Assembly: GCA_965242905.1 (NCBI GenBank)
Contig: CBDETM010000002.1
Location: 1,178,001-1,242,000, forward strand
Reading direction: 5' to 3'
DNA: 64,000 bases
Source: Bin5 sp965242905
GTDB taxonomy: Bacteria; Chloroflexota; Anaerolineae; Caldilineales; Caldilineaceae
A program made the translations under genes and the position numbers. Shown here piece after piece: positions 17,634 to 26,334 of this stretch (positions are counted from its first letter, which is position 1; each line of letters starts with the position of its first letter). The notes under the pieces were generated by a model. That model worked only from the letters and a program-made list of their open reading frames with translations, made no database searches and was not told where the DNA came from.

Positions 17634-18791
17634 ATGAAAAAGGTACGCGTTGCTGTCGTCGGCATGGGTATTGGCAGGCCCAATGGGCTCGCTCTGGCAA
17701 GCAACCCGCGCACAGAGGTAGTGGCGCTCTGTGATCTGGTCGAAGAGAGCATGACCGACTTCGCGGCGCTCTTGCCGCAGCCGGACGAGGTTCGCCTGTA
17801 CACTGACTTTGACGAGCTATGCCGCAGCCGGGAGATCGATGCAATCTTTATCGGCACGCCCAATCAGCTGCATGTGCCGATGGGCCTGAAAGCGGTGGCC
17901 CATGAAAAACACGTCCTGATAACGAAACCGCTGGCCGATTCAGTGGAGGCGGCGGAGCGGATGGTGGAAGCGGCAGAGGCTGCCGGGGTCGTTAACATGA
18001 TGTCGCTCTCCACCCGTTTTTCCGCTGAGGTGCAGTATATGGGCGCCCTGGCGCGATTGGGGACTTTCGGCGAGCTTTACTACGCCCGCGCCCGCAGTAT
18101 TCGCCGCAACGGCATTCCGGCGTGGAATCCCGGTTTCATCCGCAAAGGCGGCGGCGCGTTTCGCGATATGGGCGTGCACGTGCTGGACGCGGCGTGGTGG
18201 ATGCTGGGGATGCCGCGGCCGGTAAGCGTGACCGGCGTCGCCGGCGCGAGGTTTGGGCCGCGCGGTCTGGGATTCTTCGGACGCAAGGCGCCGGACGAAG
18301 TCGCGGCAGCCCCCAAGAGTTACTACAGCCAGTTTGCTGCGGACGATTACGCGGGCGGTTTCATCCGTTTTGAGGACGGTGGCGCGCTGCAGGTTGAGAG
18401 CTTCTGGGCCTCTCACCAGCCCGGTGACCTGCAGATCGAGTTGTTCGGAGAGGAGGCGGGTGCACAGGTGCGGCCGCCAACGCTGTACACAAACTGCCCT
18501 GTCCCCACCGCCGTCGCGGAAACAGCCAAAAGATTCGAAGCCAAACCTGTGGCGGGCCGGAGTCTGAATCATGAGGGCCGACCTCTGGACATTACGTTTG
18601 ACGGACTCACCAAAGAAAGAAGCAAGGCTTGGAACGCCATCGCCGATCACTTCATCGCCTGCATTCTGGACGGCGTCCCTTGCGAGGCGCCCCTGCGGCA
18701 TGGGTTGATCGTTCAGGAGATGATGGAAGGGTTACTTACGAGCGCGGAGACCGGTCGGGAACTGCGACTCGACAGTGGTAGCGCGAACTGA
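17634..18791 (+). CDS. Gfo/Idh/MocA family oxidoreductase
   Basis: NAD(P)-dependent sugar or cyclitol dehydrogenase, 385 residues. The N-terminal Rossmann domain carries VVGMGIGRPNG. The catalytic-lysine motif (usually EKP) reads TKPLA near residue 100. The C-terminal alpha/beta substrate domain contains FRDMGVHVLDAAWWM, with the conserved Asp and His. It follows the enolase-superfamily gene by 84 bp and precedes the dioxygenase by 41 bp. It likely oxidises a ring hydroxyl of the imported compound or a derivative. Confidence 0.9.
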   Translation: MKKVRVAVVGMGIGRPNGLALASNPRTEVVALCDLVEESMTDFAALLPQPDEVRLYTDFDELCRSREIDAIFIGTPNQLHVPMGLKAVAHEKHVLITKPLADSVEAAERMVEAAEAAGVVNMMSLSTRFSAEVQYMGALARLGTFGELYYARARSIRRNGIPAWNPGFIRKGGGAFRDMGVHVLDAAWWMLGMPRPVSVTGVAGARFGPRGLGFFGRKAPDEVAAAPKSYYSQFAADDYAGGFIRFEDGGALQVESFWASHQPGDLQIELFGEEAGAQVRPPTLYTNCPVPTAVAETAKRFEAKPVAGRSLNHEGRPLDITFDGLTKERSKAWNAIADHFIACILDGVPCEAPLRHGLIVQEMMEGLLTSAETGRELRLDSGSAN

Positions 18792-18832
18792 GGCACTGGT
18801 TCGGAGAAGCCTGATGAACAAGGAGGCATGAG

Positions 18833-19741
18833 ATGCCGATTTTGGATGAGAAAGACTGGGCATTCTGGGAAGAGAACGGTTATGTTGTAATCCCCAATGC
18901 TGTGCCGCAGGAAAACCTGGACGCACTCGTAAAGCAGATCTGGACGTTCCTGGAGATGAAGGAGGACGACCAGGATTCCTGGTATAAGTACAAGCCCTAT
19001 ACACGAGAAGATCTCTGCTCGCCAATTTCGGAGGCGGGGATGGTGGAGATGTATCAGCATCAGTCCCTGTGGGACAATCGCCAGTACCCGCGCCTCCATG
19101 ATGCATTCAGTGAGATACTGGGCACTGAAAAGCTGTGGGTATCGCTGGATCGCGCCAATATGAAGCCGCCCGACAGGGCCGACAGGCCGGAATGGGGCCA
19201 CAAGGGCATGATTCACTGGGATATTGACACCAGCGCATTGCCCCTGTTAGAGGGTGACGACGTGGCCGCAACCTGGCGCCCTGATCCCACTACCCACACT
19301 GGCGTGCAAGGTGTCCTCTATTTGACCGATACCGGCGCAGACCAGGGCGGCTTCCAGTGTATACCCGGATTTCACAAGACATTCTACGAATGGGTAAGAA
19401 CGCAGCCGGCTGACCGCAATCCGCGCTTTCCGGACATGACCGGGCTCGACGTCAAAGTCGTGGAGGGAAAGGCCGGTGATTTTGTCATCTGGCACAAGCT
19501 GCTGGCGCACGGTAACGGCCACAACCGCTCAACGCGGCCGCGGCTGGCCCAGTACATCACAATGGGGCCGGCCCCGGAAAGGGACGAAGAACAACGGGCA
19601 GAGCGTATTCGCTCCTGGCGGGAATGCCGCCCCATGGACCGCTGGCCTGGAGACCTGCGCGATTGGGAGCACCGGCATCAGACACCGGCTACACTGACGC
19701 CACTTGGGCGGAAGCTACTGGGTATAGATTCCTGGAACTAG
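18833..19741 (+). CDS. Phytanoyl-CoA dioxygenase (PhyH) family protein
   Basis: Fe(II)/2-oxoglutarate dioxygenase, 302 residues. The iron facial triad is His128-x-Asp130 (IHWDID), with a distal His at 226 or 230 in AHGNGHN, and a nearby Arg (NRSTRPR) to hold 2-oxoglutarate. A very strong AAGGAGG ribosome site precedes the ATG. It is the last gene of the operon. PhyH paralogs are abundant in Chloroflexota from marine and sponge settings, where they are suspected to hydroxylate or demethylate small molecules. The target is unknown. It could remove a substituent from the sugar handled by this operon. Confidence 0.88.
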   Translation: MPILDEKDWAFWEENGYVVIPNAVPQENLDALVKQIWTFLEMKEDDQDSWYKYKPYTREDLCSPISEAGMVEMYQHQSLWDNRQYPRLHDAFSEILGTEKLWVSLDRANMKPPDRADRPEWGHKGMIHWDIDTSALPLLEGDDVAATWRPDPTTHTGVQGVLYLTDTGADQGGFQCIPGFHKTFYEWVRTQPADRNPRFPDMTGLDVKVVEGKAGDFVIWHKLLAHGNGHNRSTRPRLAQYITMGPAPERDEEQRAERIRSWRECRPMDRWPGDLRDWEHRHQTPATLTPLGRKLLGIDSWN

Positions 19742-20477
19742 AGTCGGGGATACGCCTGCAGCCGTGATTATATCTGGGAAAGTACATCCTCCAGAGACGG
19801 CCCGGGACTCCAATCGAGCCGACGCCCCGGCGGCTGAAGGGGGGTTGGGCATGGAGGCGATTCTCTGCCTCCCTGTGTCCAGCCCCCTTTCTGCCGGCCT
19901 CATTTGAACCTGGTGACGGGCAGTCTTTGCCCTCCAGCAACTAATAAGTCAGCCATTCCGCGATCAACACTGGGGCAGGGGAAGCGAACTCTCTGACAAC
20001 TGACCACTAACCACTGACCGCTGCTCTTCTGGGCGGTCGGGCCTATTCGGCCCTCCCTTGTGCGGGGGCTCCGCCCCCGCAACGCCCCCTCTCCTACAAC
20101 CCCCGCCGCAGCGAGTGTGTGGCAATATGACCTTGACGACCCGCTGCGACCGGGCTTCCCCCCCGGCCCGCGCCTTGGCAGATTCCAAGTATGCGCCAGC
20201 GCAGGCAAAACAGGCGAGGCAACTCCCATACATACCCAACGTCCACCGCTATGACCATCGCGAGCCCGCTATAGAAATACTGACGGTACATTCCCCCCAG
20301 GTAGACCGTACACAATACACACACAGAGAATGGCTTAGTAGATACACCCTCCACTTTTTTCTTCACGCTCCCACTTCACATCCACTGTCCCCGGATCGGC
20401 CTCTCCCTTACTGTCAGCCATAATACAGGCAGGTTCTCCAAAAGCAGGCTGTCCTTTTTCCTTGACAACGTGTTCGT
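19742..20477. other. Convergent intergenic region holding a structured repeat
   Basis: 736 bases between the end of the sugar operon and the end of the MmyB-type regulator gene. No credible gene is seen. It contains one copy of the 57-bp three-way-junction repeat (20031-20087) and, just outside it at about 19995-20020, a simple CAACTGACCACTAACCACTGACC tract of the kind found beside the other copies. Confidence 0.6.
20031..20087 (-). repeat. Structured dispersed repeat, copy A
   Basis: 57 bp. On the minus strand it reads GGGCG, then a GCGGGGGC/GCCCCCGC hairpin, then a GGGCC/GGCCC hairpin with loop GAATA, then CGCCC closing the outer stem. It is identical over 57 bp to copy C (55544-55600), and the identity continues into the flank (GTTGTAGGAGAGG). 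A further shared block (cttcc, ctgcc and GTTGATCGCGGA) lies beyond a variable simple tract. Confidence 0.8.
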
Positions 20478-21371
20478 CTACGCGTAAGCATTGCAGGGGA
20501 GACTGGGATTCGGCCAGGGCGTCAGCGCCAGGGGACGGTTGCTTCTGTCGGCCAGGTTCTGGAATACAGCCCCAGTGTCGCGATTCTGGGGCACAAAGGT
20601 GGCAAGGTAGAGATCGCCGCATGCGCTCAGGCTGATGTTGGTGAAGACGGTGTAGGCCACCGGCCCATAGATGCCATGCGTGTAGAAATGACTGCGCAGG
20701 CGACTGTTATCGTCTTCGACGCGTCTACGGCTGGCCGCCCACAACATCTGGAAATCGGGGTATGCCGAAAGCGCGGTAAACAGGTTGCGAAAACGGCTTG
20801 TATGGCGGTATCGCAGAGTCATGACTCGCCATTGACGCATGTTGGCGAGTGCAATTGGACTCCAACCGGTCCCCAGCACGCGGCGTATCGGCGCATCCGG
20901 TGCAAGCAGGAGTGAAAGGATATTGACGTTGCCGGCGGAACACCTTGCAGCATTGAACTGTGACCAATTGAGTCTGTGAAAATCGAGGACGGCGCGGTTG
21001 GCGCCGACCAGATCGCCGAACGAGTCCATAAGGAAAGCGGGTGTGCAGAGCGTTCCGAGCGTTGCCCAGACCTGGGCGAAGACTTCCTGATGGTTGAGGT
21101 CGTCGCGCACGATTGCCTCATCTGTGATTTCACTGGCCATGGCGAAGAATTCGCGGCGTTCGAGCGACGTAAGTTTGAAGACCCGCGCCAGGTCCTGTAG
21201 CGTCCCTCTGTCCAGGCGTACCTGGCTGCCCCGCTCGATCTTGCCCACGATTCTTGTTGTCAACCCGGTTTCCTCTGCCAGTTTTTCCTGGCTCCAACTG
21301 TTGCCGCTGTTGAAATCGATTTGCTCCTTTCGCAGTGCGGCAACGACTTTGCCGAACATTTTCCGTTCCAC
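20478..21371 (-). CDS. XRE-type regulator with MmyB-like ligand domain
   Basis: 297 residues. Residues about 5-75 form a helix-turn-helix (WSQEKLAEETGLTTRIVGKIERG). The rest has the MmyB-like, PAS-like ligand-binding layout: TPAFLMDSFGDLVGANRA, NILSLLLAPD, and W/R-rich segments near residue 180. The HTH has an unusual insertion before the recognition helix (KEQIDFNSGNSW). MmyB-family regulators are thought to sense fatty-acid-like ligands. A promoter and a near-perfect palindrome lie between 21391 and 21461, directly upstream, so the gene probably represses itself. The divergent lipoprotein genes are possible further targets. Confidence 0.85.
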   Translation of the reverse strand: MERKMFGKVVAALRKEQIDFNSGNSWSQEKLAEETGLTTRIVGKIERGSQVRLDRGTLQDLARVFKLTSLERREFFAMASEITDEAIVRDDLNHQEVFAQVWATLGTLCTPAFLMDSFGDLVGANRAVLDFHRLNWSQFNAARCSAGNVNILSLLLAPDAPIRRVLGTGWSPIALANMRQWRVMTLRYRHTSRFRNLFTALSAYPDFQMLWAASRRRVEDDNSRLRSHFYTHGIYGPVAYTVFTNISLSACGDLYLATFVPQNRDTGAVFQNLADRSNRPLALTPWPNPSLPCNAYA

Positions 21372-21390
21372 AGCATCCTCCGCTGTCTAC

Positions 21391-21417
21391 TGCCAGATAC
21401 AACGCTGTAATCTGGCA
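21391..21417. promoter_or_regulatory. Palindromic operator candidate
   Basis: TGCCAGAT (21391-21398) and ATCTGGCA (21410-21417) are perfect inverted 8-mers. The inner ACA and TGT extend the symmetry, with one extra A on one side. It sits 20 bp upstream of the regulator ATG and downstream of its -10 box, the right place for autorepression by a dimeric HTH protein. Confidence 0.55.
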
Positions 21418-21433
21418 TCACCCTCTAATAAAA

Positions 21434-21461
21434 ATTGTATCACTCTGTACCACGACTTCAA
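21434..21461 (-). promoter_or_regulatory. Candidate promoter of the MmyB-type regulator
   Basis: On the minus strand TTGAAG (21461-21456) and TACAAT (21439-21434) are 16 bp apart, giving a predicted start near 21427. That leaves a leader of about 55 bases containing the palindrome. Confidence 0.5.
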
Positions 21462-21644
21462 GTGAGGAATCTCCCAAAATAGAACCTACGATCTCCCGAA
21501 ATCGGTACATTGCAGGGGGACAGACGCAGTCAGCGAAGGCTACACTATTTCATAAATGATTACGTCGGTTCCACATTCCCGCGAAGGAGACACACACAGT
21601 GGACCGCCCTTTCCAAGACAGTCGGTCAGAAAGGATGATGCACC

Positions 21645-22316
21645 ATGATTAAGCAACTCCTGCTCGTTGGGATCGCGCTGTTCGCCACAGCCTGTGTGCC
21701 AATTCCCGCAGAGCCGCCGGCAGCATCGGAACAAGCGCTGTCGTCAGATAAGCTCGATGATTGTGCCGGCGGCTACCTTAACATGTTGCCCGGCCAGAAG
21801 GCCAGCGATCCGATTCTGGGCTCTCTTCCGGGTTACATTGACATTGTTGGAGCGGCTTCCAGCCTGGAGGGCGAGACCCTGACAGCCGTCTTCCATCTCA
21901 GGGAGATTCCTGAAGAGATGGCTGTCAACAGAGAAGGTGTGGAAGACCTGCACATGGAGTACATGTGGTCTGTTTCAATCGACGTTGATGGCGGCTCCAT
22001 CGTCACACATGATTCGACCGGTTTCACGATTGCCGCCTTCCATGCCGCAAGGAGTGACTCGGCAGACACGGCGGCCGCGGTCCTTCCATTTCAGGTTGCT
22101 GTTCAGACTATGGTGTTGAAAAACAGGCACTCTCCTGAAAAGAATGAAACACATCTTCTCGAGTTGCCCGTCATTCCGCGCCTGATCGTTTCCCACGAAG
22201 ACGACACGCTTACTCTTGTCGGTCGGGTTCCGGAAATTGCTGACAGTTCGATAATCTCGTTCTCGACGTTCGATGCCCTGCACGGACGGGACGGCGTCTC
22301 GTGCCGTCCCGGTTGA
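21645..22316 (+). CDS. Lipoprotein of unknown function, paralog 1
   Basis: 223 residues. It begins with a lipoprotein signal peptide (MIKQLLLVGIALFATAC, Cys17). The mature part contains the block LPGYIDIV, then LTAVFHLREIPEE, NREG and a Trp-containing strand, ending in VGRVPEIADSSIISFSTFDALHGRDGVSC. The next gene repeats this layout. The sequence looks mostly beta. A good ribosome site (AAAGGATG) precedes the ATG. No family is recognised. It is anchored outside the membrane and divergent from the MmyB-type regulator. Confidence 0.75.
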   Translation: MIKQLLLVGIALFATACVPIPAEPPAASEQALSSDKLDDCAGGYLNMLPGQKASDPILGSLPGYIDIVGAASSLEGETLTAVFHLREIPEEMAVNREGVEDLHMEYMWSVSIDVDGGSIVTHDSTGFTIAAFHAARSDSADTAAAVLPFQVAVQTMVLKNRHSPEKNETHLLELPVIPRLIVSHEDDTLTLVGRVPEIADSSIISFSTFDALHGRDGVSCRPG

Positions 22317-22340
22317 TGCGGGCTGTTTCGATCGCCTTCG

Positions 22341-23459
22341 ATGCCCCGAGAAGTGCGATCGAAACTTAGGTCCGGCGCTCGTCCTGAACACTTCAAAGGC
22401 GAAACCATTTTCCAAAGAGTTCTGATCGCCGGGACCGTGTTGCTCGCGGCGGCCTGTGTTCCAATTTCGCCGCAGCCTGCGAGGCCGTGTATCTCGGATG
22501 AACGAGCCCTGTTGATTGGAGAATCGGTTGAGACAGAGCCTTCAGACGAATTGCCCGGTTACATTGATATTGTCAAAGTGGAATCAGAACTGTACAAGCA
22601 GGTGCTGACTGTCGTCCTCCATCTCAGAGACATTCCCGAGGAATTGACCTTCAATCGAGAGGGAATGAATAACAACCGTATAGAGTATTCCTGGATGGTC
22701 TTGATTTCCGAAAGTACCTACGTTGAGCCTTGGGCAGATGAAGTTGAGAGGATGACGAGGTTCAGATACCACTTGATGACCGCCCATTTTACAGAGAGTG
22801 ATGAAGCCAGGGCACCCACTTCAGGCTCCATTGCAAGCTATGCGGAATCAGACGTTTGGGCAATTAGGAGAGACGAAGGCAGTGAGGAGGAACACTCCTG
22901 GTACGCGGAGGCGCTATGGGAGGCCAGGATAGAAGTCTCGCACGAACTGGACACCCTGACGATGACAGGGTATGTCCCTGACGTAGCAAGTGAACATTTG
23001 CTCGTCATTGAAACATATGACTACCTTCGCGGCCGGGACAGAATCCGTTGCGACTCTGCCCTGGTTTCGGCCCAACGGAGTTCCGTTCCTGAGACTGAAA
23101 TAGCGACCCCGACGCTGCCTTCCCCCAAAGCCGACCTGAACGACCTTGCAAGTGTTCTGGCGGAAATGGATGAATCGGAGGGTTCAGAAATGTACGCAGC
23201 CCTGTTGCGTGAGTTTTCTGACTGTTTTATTGGCAAATGGAATGCAGGAATTGAGGAAGAGAAATCAAGCGACGGTAGCCGATCTGAGTTTACTCCTGCC
23301 CAGATAACGGCAGTAACATTATTTCAAGCCGGCGTATTTGCGATCGTAGGCGAACTGAGTAGGACACGCCTCGATGAGCGGGCCAATCCCTCGCCGTACA
23401 CGTTGGACATGTATGAGCTACTGGCAGGGGCATTGGCAATCTGTAAAGATAGCGGCTGA
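22341..23459 (+). CDS. Lipoprotein of unknown function, paralog 2 with C-terminal extension
   Basis: 372 residues if the ATG at 22341 is used, which gives a 20-residue basic leader before the hydrophobic stretch VLIAGTVLLAAAC (lipobox Cys). No in-frame ATG is nearer, so the real start may be a rare codon. Residues about 70-250 parallel paralog 1: LPGYIDIV, LTVVLHLRDIPEE, NREG, EYSW and YDYLRGRD. An added helical domain of about 110 residues at the C terminus is absent from paralog 1. It lies 24 bp after paralog 1, so it is co-transcribed with it and probably arose by tandem duplication. Confidence 0.72.
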   Translation: MPREVRSKLRSGARPEHFKGETIFQRVLIAGTVLLAAACVPISPQPARPCISDERALLIGESVETEPSDELPGYIDIVKVESELYKQVLTVVLHLRDIPEELTFNREGMNNNRIEYSWMVLISESTYVEPWADEVERMTRFRYHLMTAHFTESDEARAPTSGSIASYAESDVWAIRRDEGSEEEHSWYAEALWEARIEVSHELDTLTMTGYVPDVASEHLLVIETYDYLRGRDRIRCDSALVSAQRSSVPETEIATPTLPSPKADLNDLASVLAEMDESEGSEMYAALLREFSDCFIGKWNAGIEEEKSSDGSRSEFTPAQITAVTLFQAGVFAIVGELSRTRLDERANPSPYTLDMYELLAGALAICKDSG

Positions 23460-23622
23460 TACTGCAAAGATGTGGTAGGGTCGGCTCTGGCAACTGGACG
23501 GTGCATTGGGCTGGAAGTGCTTATAGCCCTCCGACATTTGCTCGCAGGATGCCAGCTGGTTCGCTAAGGTCCCCTGGTTTACCCTCGTCTTTTTTGAACC
23601 CCCAATTGCCTTGGAGTAGAAT

Positions 23623-25233
23623 GTGCGGTGCGGGTGCCCTGAGCACCCCTCGGCGCGAGGCTTTAGCATCCCAATTACCGCAGGATCGAACGACACCCTC
23701 GGAATCGTGCATTCTACGTTGCACCGCACTGCCGCGGAGAAACTGACTGCCGCCCAATCGCTCAGAAGCATTTCGTTGCCCAGCACATTTGGCGCACTGT
23801 CAGGCTATCAGAGTTATCTGTGTTTCCTGATTCTGTTAGGATTTGGACTGCGTCTCGTCATGCTGGACCGCTTTCGCTTCCACCAGGATGAAGCGCTCTA
23901 CAGTTTCTGGGCGCTGAACTTTCTCCACGATGATCCCCGGTTTCTCGAACATTGGATCGATAAACCACCGCTGTTTATCTGGCTGCTTGCCTACTGCCTA
24001 AAGGCTCTTGGCGCCACGGAGGCCAGCGCGCGGCTGCTGAATATCGGCATTAGCGTACTCACGATTCCGGTCGTCGCCGCGATCGCCAAACGGGCATGGA
24101 CGCCGGCTGCGGGCGTGGTGGCAGCGACCGTATTCACTTTGAATCCGTTTGCAATCAGCTATAGCCCGACGGCGTTCACCGATCCTTTGCTGGTGCTGGC
24201 GGGCGTCTGTTCGCTCTTCGCTGCACAGAGCTCGCGCCCTTTCCTGGCTGGACTTTGCCTGGGCGCGGCGGTAATGACCAAACAGCAGGGGGTCTTCTTT
24301 GTACCGTTGACGCTGTCCGTTCTGATTGCGGGTTTCCCGAGAGCCATTGCCATGGCGGCAGCGGGCCTGCGCGTCGCCGGAGGGCTGGCGTTGATAGTTC
24401 TGCCGGTCTTGTATTGGGACAGCCTGCGCTGGGCCGTGGCACCATCGCCATGGGATCTGGGCGTGCGCAACTATGGTGCGCTTGAACTGCTCTCGGTGGA
24501 GGCATGGCCGGACCGCGTTGTGCGCATCGCCGACCTGCTCTGGTATCTGACGGCCAGTAATTTCGTCTGGATAGTTCTGACGGCTGCAACTGTGCTGGCG
24601 GTGGTCTTTGTGCCGCGGACAGGATTTGCGCAGTCGAAGCGAAATTCAGTCCTTGTGGTTCTTCTTTGCGGATGGGCCGGCTTGTACCTGGGCATCCACG
24701 CTGTTTTCAGTCTTCCGGTTTGGGACCGGTATTTCCTGCCGCTTGCGCCGGCCTTCGCCATCCTTTGCGGATGGCTGGGAGCGAGGATTCTGGCGTCCGA
24801 TTCCAACCTGTGGAGACAGATAGTTGTCGGGCTCTGGCTTGTGCTCTTGCTGCCGGGCGGCGTGCAGGCGGCCAGAGGGGAATTCCCGATAGGGAGCAAT
24901 CACGGCGCATACGACGGACTGCGGGAGGCATCTGCCTGGCTTGACAGCCATAGTCCGGCGGGGGCGGTGCTGTATCACCAGTCGCTGAGTTGGCACTTTC
25001 AGTTCTATCTGTATGAGAATCCAAGAGACTACACTTTGCGCTGGATTGCTAGCCCGGTCGCGCTGGCGGACGATGCCGCGAAGAGACCGCGGAGCGCCAG
25101 GTTCGTCATCGCGCCTGCCTGGCAGCCGTTGAGGAACTTCCATCCTCAACTGGCCGCCCGCGAGTTGGAGTTGGTGCAGAGGGCCAAAGAAGGGAATTTC
25201 ACAATTTACGAACTCATGCCGCGCCGACGATGA
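23623..25233 (+). CDS. GT39-like membrane glycosyltransferase (PMT/ArnT superfamily)
   Basis: 536 residues. About eleven membrane helices start near residue 65. The first extracytoplasmic loop has the family acidic motif (FHQDEALYSFWALNF), followed by IDKPPLFIWLLAY, as in ArnT/PMT_2 enzymes that use polyprenyl-phosphate sugars. The C-terminal 110 residues form a soluble domain. The GTG at 23623 has a GGAG seven bases upstream. A GTG at 23707 would give a shorter N terminus closer to family length. The acceptor is unknown. There is no clear operon partner, because a separate ribosome site and -10-like TACAAT precede the next gene. Confidence 0.8.
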   Translation: MRCGCPEHPSARGFSIPITAGSNDTLGIVHSTLHRTAAEKLTAAQSLRSISLPSTFGALSGYQSYLCFLILLGFGLRLVMLDRFRFHQDEALYSFWALNFLHDDPRFLEHWIDKPPLFIWLLAYCLKALGATEASARLLNIGISVLTIPVVAAIAKRAWTPAAGVVAATVFTLNPFAISYSPTAFTDPLLVLAGVCSLFAAQSSRPFLAGLCLGAAVMTKQQGVFFVPLTLSVLIAGFPRAIAMAAAGLRVAGGLALIVLPVLYWDSLRWAVAPSPWDLGVRNYGALELLSVEAWPDRVVRIADLLWYLTASNFVWIVLTAATVLAVVFVPRTGFAQSKRNSVLVVLLCGWAGLYLGIHAVFSLPVWDRYFLPLAPAFAILCGWLGARILASDSNLWRQIVVGLWLVLLLPGGVQAARGEFPIGSNHGAYDGLREASAWLDSHSPAGAVLYHQSLSWHFQFYLYENPRDYTLRWIASPVALADDAAKRPRSARFVIAPAWQPLRNFHPQLAARELELVQRAKEGNFTIYELMPRRR

Positions 25234-25324
25234 TCCGGTCACCGTCGACAACAGCCATTTGGACAGCTGGTGGGCTTCGCAGGTGTAGGCACAATGGTAC
25301 AATCCTTTTAAGGGGAGAGACGAG

Positions 25325-26290
25325 ATGACAAGTGACAGAAGCCATTCCAATTCTGGCGTCCTTTCCAGGGCGCAGGGCTGCCTGCTCGGCCAGCTGATCG
25401 GGGACTCTCTTGGGAGCCTGGTGGAGTTCCAGACACCGGAAAGGATACGCAGCAGATATCCCGACGGTGTGCGGGACATGGCGGACGGCGGCACCTTCAA
25501 TACAATTGCCGGCCAGCCCACAGATGATTCAGAGATGGCACTGCTGCTGGCCCGATCGCTCGCTTCAAATGGTACGTTCGACCGAGATGATGTGCAGAAG
25601 GCTTACGTTTACTGGTTGGATTCCGATCCCTTCGACGTAGGCAGTGCCATTTTCGGCGGCCTGAGAGGCCGTCCTATTTCGAGCAGCCAGGCCAACGGGG
25701 CGATGATGCGAATCAGTCCGCTGGGAATATTCGGCGCCAACTATGCGTTGGACCAGGTGGCGGAATGGGCGCGGCAGGACGCCGCGATCACCCACATCCA
25801 CCGGGTCTGCAAGGAGGCCAACGCGCTCTTCGCGATGGCTATCGCGCAAGCAGTGCGAACTGGATGTGACGCCAGTGACCTGTACAGGGCGATCGAGGGC
25901 TGGGCAGAGGAGATGGACGTCGACAACCGGTTGAGGAAGGCAGTTGCCAAAGCTGCTGAATCTCCACCAGACGAATTCATCCATCAGCAGGGATGGGTAC
26001 TCATTGCATTCCCAAACGCCCTCTGGCAGCTTCTTCACGCTGAAAGTGTGGAGGAGGGAATCGTTGACACAATCATGCAGGGGGGTGATACCGACACCAA
26101 CGCGGCGATCTGCGGGGCGCTCCTGGGTGCTGTTTATGGACAGGAAGCAATCCCCGAACGGTGGATCGAAACGATTCAGAATTGCCGACCGCAGGCAGGG
26201 ACGCCGGGCGTGCGTAAGCCCAGGCCTGAAGTCTTCTGGCCCGCGGATGCGCTGGAGCTTGCCGAGCAGCTGGTTGCTCCGACTGGTTGA
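25325..26290 (+). CDS. ADP-ribosylglycohydrolase family protein (DraG/ARH fold)
   Basis: 321 residues, all-helical DraG fold. Magnesium-binding motifs are intact: GDSLGSLVEF (residues 26-35), TDDSE (66-70) and GGDTDTN (253-259). The family removes ADP-ribose from proteins or small molecules, and some members act on other nucleosides or sugars. The strong ribosome site AAGGGGAG lies six bases before the ATG. The DUF1907 gene follows 44 bp later and an enolase-superfamily gene overlaps that, so the three probably form one unit. The target is unknown. Confidence 0.88.
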   Translation: MTSDRSHSNSGVLSRAQGCLLGQLIGDSLGSLVEFQTPERIRSRYPDGVRDMADGGTFNTIAGQPTDDSEMALLLARSLASNGTFDRDDVQKAYVYWLDSDPFDVGSAIFGGLRGRPISSSQANGAMMRISPLGIFGANYALDQVAEWARQDAAITHIHRVCKEANALFAMAIAQAVRTGCDASDLYRAIEGWAEEMDVDNRLRKAVAKAAESPPDEFIHQQGWVLIAFPNALWQLLHAESVEEGIVDTIMQGGDTDTNAAICGALLGAVYGQEAIPERWIETIQNCRPQAGTPGVRKPRPEVFWPADALELAEQLVAPTG

Positions 26291-26334
26291 CTTTTGCCTG
26301 AATCGAGACCTTAGGGAAAAGAGGCTGGACAGTT

